The position numbers and the translations under genes are program-made. From Sandaracinaceae bacterium (GTDB lineage: Bacteria; Myxococcota_A; Polyangia; Polyangiales; Houyiibacteriaceae), in NCBI GenBank assembly GCA_016706685.1, contig JADJJE010000011.1, positions 124,001 through 188,000 of the forward strand: a DNA stretch of 64,000 nucleotides, written 5' to 3'. Under the pieces are notes generated by a model, which worked only from the letters and a program-made list of their open reading frames with translations, was not told the DNA's origin and ran no database searches. Shown here piece after piece: positions 56,669 through 64,000 of the stretch; positions within the stretch are counted from its first letter, which is position 1, and the number at the start of each line of letters is the position of its first letter.

Positions 56669-59039
56669 CTACGATTCCTTTGCCCCCGAGGGACCGAGAC
56701 GTCGTTCTAGCACGGGCCGCACGTCGGCGAGCACTCGGGGGAAGAGGGTGAGCTGGGTGCGGTCCGCGAAGACGGCTGCAAAGTCCTCGGGGGTGAACGC
56801 GCGCGAGAGGCGCGTCGCGTACGTGTCGCGGAGGAGGCGTTCGTAGTAGGCGGTGTCGTAGTCCCGCGGCGCCTCCACTTCGTCGTCGCTGTCCGGGAGC
56901 ACGGTGGCCTGTCCCCCTGTGCGTCGATAGACGCGAACCTTCTCGCCGACTCGGAACGGGCGACCGCTCGCCAGGAGCGCCTCGTATGTGTGCTCGCGGC
57001 GGGTGTCGCGTGCAGCCAGATACTGCGCTCTCGTCTTGGTGACGCGTACGCGCGCCGTGACCTCCCGGGTGGGGAGCTTCCTGTAGCGGATGGCCTCCGC
57101 GACCTCGACGTACACCTCGCGCACATGCGCCACGTCCGAGACCAGCAGCGCGCCGATCGCGCGCCGGAGGAACGCCTCGCCGAAGGGCTCCGCGCGGCTC
57201 GACCGGAAGGCCACTCCCTTGAGGCGCACCTCTCCATCATGGCCGAGGAGCGCGTAGTTCTTGGACTCGTGCGACAGCATGGCGCGGTAGCGGCCGTCGT
57301 ATTCCAGGCTCACGAGGGGCGGCAACAGCGCGTCCACCTCCGACACCACGCGGCGCTCGTCGGCCTCCGTGAAGGCCACCGGCACGGAGAAGTACACCCC
57401 GTCGGTGTCCGCCTCGAGCAAGGTCACGCCGCGCTGGGCGAGCTCGCGACACAGCATGGCGAGCGTCTCGCGCCCGCGCCGGGTCACCTCGTTGGCCGCG
57501 TGCACGTCGGCGAAGCGCGTGAGCGAGGTGGCACCGAGATAGCCATAGGCGGAGTTCACGATGAGCTTCATGGCCGCCGACAGGGCCTCGTCGGTGTGGC
57601 GCTCTGGCGAGCCGGGAGCCGCGGCACGGGCGCGTGCCTTCGCGGCGAGCCGGCCCTCGACCAGCCTGTCGACCACCGTGAGCAGCACGCCCAGGTGATC
57701 GCGCTTCGGACCAATCTGGTACTGCCGCATGAGCGACGGGTAGAGGCTCGCCACGTCGGCCTTCACGATGCGCTCGGCCACGCCGGTGGCGAAGAGGTGG
57801 AGCGCCGCGCCCGTGTGCAGGGTGCCGTCGCCCGCTTCGTGGGCGGGCAGCGCCTTCCCTTCGCGCAGGTAGGCGCGCACCAGCAGTGGGTCGATGACCC
57901 CTGTGGCAGGCCCAGCGTCGGCGATGCGCTCGTAGCGACGCGCCGCCATGCGCGCTAGGGCGAACGCCGCACCGCCCAGCAGCCGCGCCAGCTGGCCTGC
58001 CTCGTGGACGTCTTCACGCGCATAGTCGCGGACGCGCTCGGGGTCCTCGAGGAACGTGGCGTACACACGCGCGCCCGGGATGAGCGGGCGGTCGTCGCGC
58101 GCGAGACCGAAGTGCCGTGCGACCGCCTTGAGCCCGTGCCCCGGGAGGTCGCGCGCAGCGAAGTCGTGCCGCCGCACCGCGTCGAGCGTGTCGATCAGCT
58201 CGCGCCCGGGCATGGTGTAGCGGGCTCGCCGCATGGACGCGCCGCCCGCGTCGTCGAAGCTCGTCCCGCGCGCCGACGGCCTGCGCGAGAGGCCCACCCC
58301 GTCGAGCCGGCCGAGCACGAGCGGGACGCCAAGCTTCCGGGCCCGCCGCGCGAGGAACGGCAGGTCGAAGCCGTGCAGGTTGTGGTTCTCGATCACGTCG
58401 GGGTCTTGCGCGCGCACCACGGCGGCGAGCCTGCGGATGAGGTCGGCCTCGGCCGCGTCGCCCTCCCCTTCGGCCTCCAACGTGGTCGCGGCACCGTTCG
58501 AGTCGCGGACAGCCACGAGGAAGATGCGGCTGGTCTCCGGGTCGAGCCCCGTGGTCTCGAGGTCCAACTGCATGCGCACGAGCGCGTCGAACGGGAGGTC
58601 GCGGAAGTAGGTGCGCCCCGTGGAGACCAAGTACTGCTCCTCCGGGGGGAAGCGTGAAGACCGCCTCTACGCCGAGCTCGCGCACGTGGTTGAGCCTGCG
58701 GCCGAGGCGCCGTGACGCGCCCGCCAAGATGGCAGCATGGAGCGCGCGTTGATCGTGCGCGGACACCCGGAAGCGGAGCGCGCCCGGCCCGTCGAGCGCT
58801 TCGTACGTGAAAGGGGCGCTGCGCGTGTCGTGCGTGGGCGCGAGGGAACCGCCCAGGTGTGCGAGGTCTTCGAGGGACGCGAGCAGGATCCAAGGACGGA
58901 AGCGGGCCTGCTCGTGCACCAGCGCCCGCGTCTCGGGGATGCGCCGGAAGACGTGCGCGAGACCTGTCCCGTCTGCCCAGACGGAGACGATCCCGGGGGT
59001 CTCGTCCCAGCCGAAGAGCCACTCGTCTTCGCGCGTCAC
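56669..59039 (-). pseudogene. polB: Family B DNA polymerase (Pol II), split by a one-base frameshift
   Basis: The first 130 codons run from ATG 59039 (MTREDEWLFGWDE) to VEAVFTLPP, then the frame changes at a run of six C on the coding strand (58644-58649). Dropping one C joins it to PEEQYLVSTGRTYFRDLPFDALVRM and gives about 785 residues, the normal Pol II length. The second part has exonuclease motifs LDLETTGLDP, ENHNLHGFDLP and YAREDVHEA, and polymerase motifs DVASLYPSLM, KLIVNSAYGYLG and EADTDGVYF, all intact. Pol II works in translesion synthesis and replication restart. Intact motifs suggest a recent shift or a sequencing error rather than an old pseudogene. Confidence 0.88.
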
Positions 59040-59040
59040 G

Positions 59041-60396
59041 CTACAGCGCGTTCAGCTCGGTGAGCTTCACCACCCGGCACTCCGGCTGGGGGAGGCGGCC
59101 GCTCGCGGTGTCCCAGGCGTCGTCCACGCGCACCCAGCGCCAGAGCATCTGGCCCTGCGTGTGGCCGCAGGTGTCGATGAAGTCGTATGTGAGGCCAGGA
59201 CGCAGCAAGTCGCGCGGGTCGCGAGGGGCGACGATCACGCGCACGGAGCCGTCGTCCGGGTTCACGTGCGCGGAGCGGTCGTTTACGTGCACCTGGAAGT
59301 AGCGGTAGTCGAGCGACTCCATCCAGTGGTTGTTGAGCTGGAAGTTCCAGTGCTGGCACGGCGGTGGCTTCGCCGTAATGACCAGCGCCTCGTCGGCGCC
59401 CAGCTGCCAGTACGAGTGGTAGTAGCGGATCTTCGGATCGCCACCGGCGTCGTCGGAGCGCTTCTGGTCGAAGAGGGGCAGCGTGTTCACGTGCTCCTGG
59501 AAGCCCTTCGCCCAGCGCGCGAACATCATGCTGGCCCCCGCCACGAACATGCCCGACGTGCGGAGCGCGTCTTCCAGCTGCGCGCAGGTGAGGGGCGACG
59601 GACGGTGCGGGCCGCTCGTGCGCTCGATGCGGAGGTCGGCCGCCGCCTCGGTGGCGCGGTCCTTGAACGTCTGCCGCACGATGAGCATGGCGCGCGTGGA
59701 CTCGGGCGTGGGCGCGGGGAGCGGCAGCCAGTTGCGGGTGTCGCCGTTCGCAGGGGGAGTGGCCGAGAGCACCAGCTCGATGGTCCCATCGTCCCGGACG
59801 TCGAACTCGTCCGCGCCCGCCTCCTTGTACGCGATGGTCTTGAGACCGCCAGCACCTCCGTAGGTGCCCGCCTGCATGCCGAGGCCCAGGTACGGGACCG
59901 TGCCGCGCATGCCCACCAGGCGATACGTCTCGCGCGCGTCGAGGTTGGCGTTCAGGTACAGGTTGTCGGGGTTGTCGGCGCCCAGCTTCACGGGCGCGTC
60001 GCGCAGGCCGTTCGCCAACGAGACCAGCGTGGGGGCGTGCGGGTCGTTGCACTCGAGGTAGTTCTCGAGCGAACCGCGCACCAGGCGCGTCAGATACCGA
60101 TAGCCCTCCGCCTGGTCGAAGGGGCTGGTGGGACAGCCCGGCGACGTGAGGGTGGCGCCGGCGGACTTGAGCGTGTCGCACCACTCGGCCCAGGCCTGAC
60201 CGGAGACCACGCGTCGCTCCGCCTCGCTCGCGGGCGTGTCACCCCGGAACGCGAGGACCGCGAGGTTGAAGCGGCGGTAGATGTCGAGCAGCCACACCAC
60301 AGCCCCGCGACCGCCCTTCCAGGCCACCAGCAGGCCGAAGAGCAGGATGACCAGGACGACCAGGGAGACCAGCGCGGAGAAGAGCGAGGCGAGCAT
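59041..60396 (-). CDS. DUF1214-domain membrane-anchored protein
   Basis: The 451 residues open with a membrane helix (LFSALVSLVVLVILLFGLLV) and continue as an exported domain. The second half is DUF1214: IRYYHSYWQLGADEALVITAKPPPCQHWNFQLNNHWMESLDY, then HVNPDDGSVRVIVAPRDP and YDFIDTCGHTQGQMLWRW. DUF1214 proteins are often linked to DUF1254 and to sugar or lipid metabolism, but no reaction is established. It ends 1 base before the polymerase gene start region, on the same strand, so the two may be co-transcribed. Confidence 0.85.
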   Translation of the reverse strand: MLASLFSALVSLVVLVILLFGLLVAWKGGRGAVVWLLDIYRRFNLAVLAFRGDTPASEAERRVVSGQAWAEWCDTLKSAGATLTSPGCPTSPFDQAEGYRYLTRLVRGSLENYLECNDPHAPTLVSLANGLRDAPVKLGADNPDNLYLNANLDARETYRLVGMRGTVPYLGLGMQAGTYGGAGGLKTIAYKEAGADEFDVRDDGTIELVLSATPPANGDTRNWLPLPAPTPESTRAMLIVRQTFKDRATEAAADLRIERTSGPHRPSPLTCAQLEDALRTSGMFVAGASMMFARWAKGFQEHVNTLPLFDQKRSDDAGGDPKIRYYHSYWQLGADEALVITAKPPPCQHWNFQLNNHWMESLDYRYFQVHVNDRSAHVNPDDGSVRVIVAPRDPRDLLRPGLTYDFIDTCGHTQGQMLWRWVRVDDAWDTASGRLPQPECRVVKLTELNAL

Positions 60397-60526
60397 GCTA
60401 GGGACGACCGATCGGGGATGGCTGGGCAGGTCACGCGTGTTCCGCGCGCGCGCGGCTAATCATCGTTAGCCTTATCAGGACGAAGCGCTCACCGCAAGCG
60501 TCTCGCCGCGCGTGCTAGAAGACCGC

Positions 60527-61990
60527 ATGCCGTCGTTGTCGCCCAGTCGCATCGCGCTGTGGCTCGGTCCGCTGGTGGGAGTCACGAGCATCGTCCTCGC
60601 CCACGCAGGTGTGGTCCCCTCGGGGCTCAGCGCGCCCGCGTTCGCGACGCTGGGTGCGACGTTCTGGGTGGCCCTCTGGTGGATCGCCGAGTGCATGCCG
60701 CTCGCGGCCACGTCGCTGTTGCCCCTGGTGCTGCTGCCGGTGGCGGGCGTGGCGACCTCGGCCGTCATCGCTGGCACCTACATGGATCGCTTCATCCTGC
60801 TGATGATGGCGGGCTTCATGGCGGCCCTGGCCATCGAGAGGTGTGGCCTGCACCGGCGCATCGCGCTGGCCGTGCTGGTGCGCCTCGGGGCGTCACCGCG
60901 TCGGCTGGTGCTGGGCATGCTGGTGGCCACGGGCTTCTGCTCCATGTGGATCGCCAACACGGCCGCCACGCTCATTATGCTTCCCATTGGCCTCGCGCTG
61001 CTGACGCGCCTCGAGCCCGAGATGCCGGACCGCGCCGCCTTCGAGCGCTTCTCCGCGTCGCTGATCCTGGCCATCGGCTACGCCGCGTCGATCGGCGGCA
61101 TCGGCACGCCACTCGGCACACCGCCGAACCTGATCTATCTCGGGGCCGTCCACGACGCGTTCGGTCGAGGGCCCAGCTTCCTCGAGTGGATGTCGTTCGC
61201 GGTGCCCATCGCGGTCGTCATGACCGCGTTCCTCTACGTGTACTTCGTGCACGCGGCGCGCCTGCCGAGCGCCGTCTCGGGCGCCGGTCACGAAGTGCTC
61301 CTCAGTGAGCGCGCGGCGCTGGGTCCCATGTCGCGCGATGAAAAATGGGTCGCTGCCGTGTTCGGCACCATGGTGCTCTTGTGGGTCACGCGTGAGTTCG
61401 ATCTCGGCACGGTCTCCATCGGCTGGGCGCCCCTCGCAGGGCTCGACGCGACCGTGGACGACACGACGGTGGCCGTGTTCGGCACCACGTTGCTGTTCGT
61501 GCTGCCGTCGGAGATCCCAGGGCAACGCCTGCTCGACTGGCCGACGGCCAGGAACATCCCATGGGAGGTGGTGCTGCTGTTCGGCGGTGGGCTCGCTCTC
61601 GCGAAGGGCTTCGAGGTGTCGGGCTTGTCGGCCGAGATGGTCCACGCCCTCGCGGGGCTCGCGAGTCTGCCGTTGTTCGCCATGCTGTTGCTGTTGTGCG
61701 CTTCGGTCGCGTTCCTGAGCGAGGTCACGTCCAACACCGCCGTCACCACGCTGCTGATGCCGATCCTCGCCCCGTTTGCGCAGTCCTCTGGCCTCGGCCC
61801 GGAGCTGGTCATGTTGCCAGCCGCCCTGGCCGCTTCGTGCGGCTTCATGCTCCCTGTGGCCACGCCGCCGAACGCCGTGGTCTACGGCACGGGCCGGATC
61901 CCGATCCGCTTCATGGTGCGCACCGGGTTCTGGCTCAACATCGCCGGCATCGTGACGGTGTCGCTGGTGCTGTGGCTGCGCTCGCTCTGA
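60527..61990 (+). CDS. SLC13/DASS-family anion (dicarboxylate or sulfate) transporter
   Basis: From ATG 60527 (GTG 60512 is in frame) the protein has 487 residues and about eleven helices. The family's two inverted sodium/substrate motifs are visible: MWIANTAATLIMLPIG in the first half and EVTSNTAVTTLLMPIL in the second (SNT, with ANT as the first variant). The loop with IGGIGTPLGTPPNLIYLG and the ending SCGFMLPVATPPNAVVYGTG are diagnostic. It takes up dicarboxylates, citrate or sulfate with Na+. Substrate cannot be set from sequence. Confidence 0.92.
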   Translation: MPSLSPSRIALWLGPLVGVTSIVLAHAGVVPSGLSAPAFATLGATFWVALWWIAECMPLAATSLLPLVLLPVAGVATSAVIAGTYMDRFILLMMAGFMAALAIERCGLHRRIALAVLVRLGASPRRLVLGMLVATGFCSMWIANTAATLIMLPIGLALLTRLEPEMPDRAAFERFSASLILAIGYAASIGGIGTPLGTPPNLIYLGAVHDAFGRGPSFLEWMSFAVPIAVVMTAFLYVYFVHAARLPSAVSGAGHEVLLSERAALGPMSRDEKWVAAVFGTMVLLWVTREFDLGTVSIGWAPLAGLDATVDDTTVAVFGTTLLFVLPSEIPGQRLLDWPTARNIPWEVVLLFGGGLALAKGFEVSGLSAEMVHALAGLASLPLFAMLLLLCASVAFLSEVTSNTAVTTLLMPILAPFAQSSGLGPELVMLPAALAASCGFMLPVATPPNAVVYGTGRIPIRFMVRTGFWLNIAGIVTVSLVLWLRSL

Positions 61991-62017
61991 GCTGCCGCTC
62001 GGGATTCGGATCTTCGA

Positions 62018-62023
62018 TATGAT
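62018..62023 (+). promoter_or_regulatory. Possible -10 box of a leaderless transcript
   Basis: TATGAT ends 6 bases before GTG 62030, so the expected transcription start would fall on the start codon. No ribosome-binding site or -35 is seen. Confidence 0.4.
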
Positions 62024-62029
62024 GGCGCC

Positions 62030-63760
62030 GTGGGCTACAGCTACGTCTTCCTGGGTGACCTCCAGTTCTCGAGCGCCGAGCAGAAGGCGGCGTGGCGCAA
62101 GACGGCGCTCGACGGCACGAGCTTCGATTCGCCGAAGGACTGGAGCCACAAGAAGGGCGCCACCGCCGCCGAGGCGCTGTCGTACTTCACGGGTGAGCTG
62201 AGCCTCGTCGAGGACGGCGACACCACGCTGAAGCTCCGCGCCGTCGTGGACAAAGGCGGCGACGAGTTCCTGGAGGCACGCAGGCCGCTCGTGTGCGCGT
62301 TCCGGCAGGCGGCCAGCTTCGGCGGTGAGGGCGCCCTCACCGTGGTCGGGTACCGCGACTACCCGGGCGTGTTCGGCGTGCGGGCTGCCGCCGCAGAGGG
62401 CACCTCCACGTGCGAGGAGCTGGACGATGACGAGGCCTCCGCCGTCGAGAACACGGATGCGTATCGGGAGGCCGACGCGCTCGTGGCTGCCATGGTGGCC
62501 AAGCACCAGCCGCCTGGTGGGTTCGAGCAAGTCCTGAAAGACATCGCGGCGAAGCGCGAAGCGGACGGTGCCGTCATCGCGAGCGCGCGCGACATGGACG
62601 ACGTGTTCGACAAGCTCCCGACCCTGCTGCCTCCGCACGCCATCTACACGGTGCGCGACTGGCTGCCCTCGAGTCCGCTGGTGATGGCGCTGGCTGGTCG
62701 CCGCGACGACGACGCGAGCGCGCGGATGCTGGAGCGCTTGCGCAGGCTGGCGCCGAAGGAGAGGCACGTCGAGGACGACATCCTCACGGCGTACGTCCTG
62801 ATGCACGCGCTGTGGGAACGTGGGGAGGCGCGTGGCGAGATCATGCGCATCTGGATCGAGTCACCGCGCTGGTTCCTCCGCGACCACGAGCGTGCGCGGA
62901 AGCTCGGCGGGCGCGAGGCCGATGTGCAGCTCGCGGCGCTGCTCGGCGTGTGGCAGGACACCGAGTCGAACGCCTACGTGCATCACTGGATCGTAGACGC
63001 CCTCTTCGCGAGCGACCCGGAGAACGCCGCCGCTCGCGCCGAACCGCTCCTCGACGGAGACCGGCGCGCGTTCCCTGGTCGGCTCGAGTCCCTGCGCTGG
63101 ATCGTCATGTCGTTCTATGACCACCCGGAGCGCCGATCGCCCGCGTGGGAAGACTTCTTCGTGCGCCTCACCACCACGGGGCCTTCGTGGAGTGACCACC
63201 CCTACGACGTGCACGACCAGATCCGCCTGAACGCCATGGGGGTGCTCGCGCTGTGGAAGCTGCCGCAGGCCCTGCCCCTCATCCGCGAGAACTTCGCGCG
63301 ACTCGGGGTGGACCGTGGGGTCGAGCTGCTGGTCGCGCTGGGCGACCCGGCGGGGCTTCCCGTGCTCGAAACCGAGCTTGCGAACGCCAAGCGCAAACCC
63401 GACCGCACGCGCCTCGCGAAAGGCATCGCGGCGCTCGGCGGTGAGCCCGTGCCGGTCAGCGAGCCGGTCTCGCACCTCATCGAGGTCGCGCCCTCGGGAC
63501 GGGCCGGATGCCGCGGCTGCAAGCAGAAGATCGCGAAGGGCGAGCTGCGCTTCGGCGAGGCTGCACCCAATCGCTTCTCGGACTCGGATGAACCGACGAT
63601 GCGCTGGTACCACCTGCGCTGCGCGGCCGAGAAGCGCCCGAAGCTGCTGGGCCCCGTGCTCGCGACCTACTCTGGCGAAGTGGCGGACCGTGCCGCGCTC
63701 GAGGCCAGCATCGCCAAGGCGATGAAGCCGAAGAAGCGGGCGGAGAAGGAACCGCGATGA
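62030..63760 (+). CDS. HEAT-like repeat protein with C-terminal PARP-type zinc finger
   Basis: The 576-residue cytosolic protein starts at GTG 62030. The first 100 residues form an unrecognised domain (MGYSYVFLGDLQFSSAEQKAAWRK). The middle is helical with repeat character (LRLNAMGVLALWKLPQALPLIREN, VELLVALGDPAGLPVLETEL), like HEAT repeats. Residues about 488-540 resemble the PARP-type zinc finger: Cys494-x2-Cys497, KGELRFG, and WYHLRC with His528 and Cys531. In eukaryotes this finger detects DNA breaks; here DNA binding is only inferred. The basic tail (MKPKKRAEKEPR) supports nucleic acid contact. The next gene overlaps by 4 bases. Confidence 0.8.
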   Translation: MGYSYVFLGDLQFSSAEQKAAWRKTALDGTSFDSPKDWSHKKGATAAEALSYFTGELSLVEDGDTTLKLRAVVDKGGDEFLEARRPLVCAFRQAASFGGEGALTVVGYRDYPGVFGVRAAAAEGTSTCEELDDDEASAVENTDAYREADALVAAMVAKHQPPGGFEQVLKDIAAKREADGAVIASARDMDDVFDKLPTLLPPHAIYTVRDWLPSSPLVMALAGRRDDDASARMLERLRRLAPKERHVEDDILTAYVLMHALWERGEARGEIMRIWIESPRWFLRDHERARKLGGREADVQLAALLGVWQDTESNAYVHHWIVDALFASDPENAAARAEPLLDGDRRAFPGRLESLRWIVMSFYDHPERRSPAWEDFFVRLTTTGPSWSDHPYDVHDQIRLNAMGVLALWKLPQALPLIRENFARLGVDRGVELLVALGDPAGLPVLETELANAKRKPDRTRLAKGIAALGGEPVPVSEPVSHLIEVAPSGRAGCRGCKQKIAKGELRFGEAAPNRFSDSDEPTMRWYHLRCAAEKRPKLLGPVLATYSGEVADRAALEASIAKAMKPKKRAEKEPR

Positions 63761-64000
63761 CGAGTCGGGGTGGATCCGTGTGGATGCGGGGAAGCCTACT
63801 GATGGGGGCCGCCCTGGTCTTGCAGCTGGCTGGGACCGGACCCGCTACCGCACGCCGAGGCGTCGCGGCCGTCTCGGGAGCGCCCGAGAGCGTCTTGCTC
63901 CTGGGTTCGTCCTCGGTGGGCGGTCACCTCGGCCACACGCTGGTGCGCGAGCTCGAGACTCGGGGCGTTTCGGTGGTCCTACGTCGGCGGTCCTCGAGCG
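63757..64000 (+). CDS. Exported SGNH-hydrolase-like protein, truncated by window end
   Basis: ATG 63757 overlaps the previous stop (ATGA), so it is translationally coupled. The 81 visible codons give a signal peptide (WMRGSLLMGAALVLQLAGTGPATA) and then ESVLLLGSSSVGGHLGHTLVRELETRGVSVV. The motif LLLGSSSVGG matches block I of SGNH/GDSL-like hydrolases (usual form GDSL or GSSxxGG). The catalytic His block lies beyond the window. Function cannot be narrowed. Confidence 0.6.
   Translation, partial: MTSRGGSVWMRGSLLMGAALVLQLAGTGPATARRGVAAVSGAPESVLLLGSSSVGGHLGHTLVRELETRGVSVVLRRRSSS

Noticed and set aside
58014..58650. Continuation of the polymerase N-terminal frame past the C6 run
   Set aside because: After LGLHGAHLL the frame becomes Arg/Gly-rich without homology, while the other frame carries all exonuclease motifs; it is an out-of-frame tail.

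Overview
The window is one high-GC stretch of a Gram-negative bacterial chromosome. The gene content points to Myxococcota, probably Polyangia (a Sandaracinus-like order). This is an inference from three things: an alternative complex III fused to a caa3 oxidase locus, eukaryote-like kinase and patatin genes, and many large lipoproteins with Asp/Gly-rich linkers. No rRNA, tRNA, CRISPR array, phage or transposase gene was found.

Layout. 1-5.6 kb: a pilin-like protein, a TPR protein, a small membrane protein, a flippase-like protein and a PAP2/IPC-synthase-like protein, interspersed with two hairpin-ended non-coding repeat elements. 5.6-20.7 kb: one minus-strand respiratory operon read actA-B-C-D-E-F, an uncharacterised subunit, a SCO copper chaperone, ctaC-D-E-F and a lipoprotein. 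It encodes quinol oxidation by ACIII, electron transfer to a caa3-type A2 oxidase, and CuA assembly. 21-27.6 kb: a Ser/Thr kinase, then serA, hisZ and purA. 27.7-31 kb: a flavin oxidoreductase, an epoxide-hydrolase-like protein and an acyltransferase. They sit behind a strong sigma-70-type promoter whose spacer holds a KstR-like palindrome. 31-38.5 kb: rhodanese-MoeB, an ECF sigma factor, NAD(P)HX repair enzyme, a large lipoprotein and a patatin phospholipase. 38.5-41.2 kb: a third repeat element, then sucCD.

41.2-47.4 kb is an RNA-repair locus: rtcR (sigma-54 activator), rtcB (ligase) and rtcA (cyclase). A separate 81-residue membrane-peptide gene next to rtcR has its own sigma-54 promoter, almost identical to the one in front of rtcB, and its own terminator. 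It is therefore a candidate new member of the Rtc regulon and is the most interesting observation here.

47.5-64 kb holds surface lipoproteins (one behind a consensus sigma-54 promoter), amtB, a SHOCT protein, a family B DNA polymerase with a one-base frameshift, a DUF1214 protein, an SLC13-type transporter, a HEAT/PARP-zinc-finger protein and the start of an SGNH-like gene cut by the window end.
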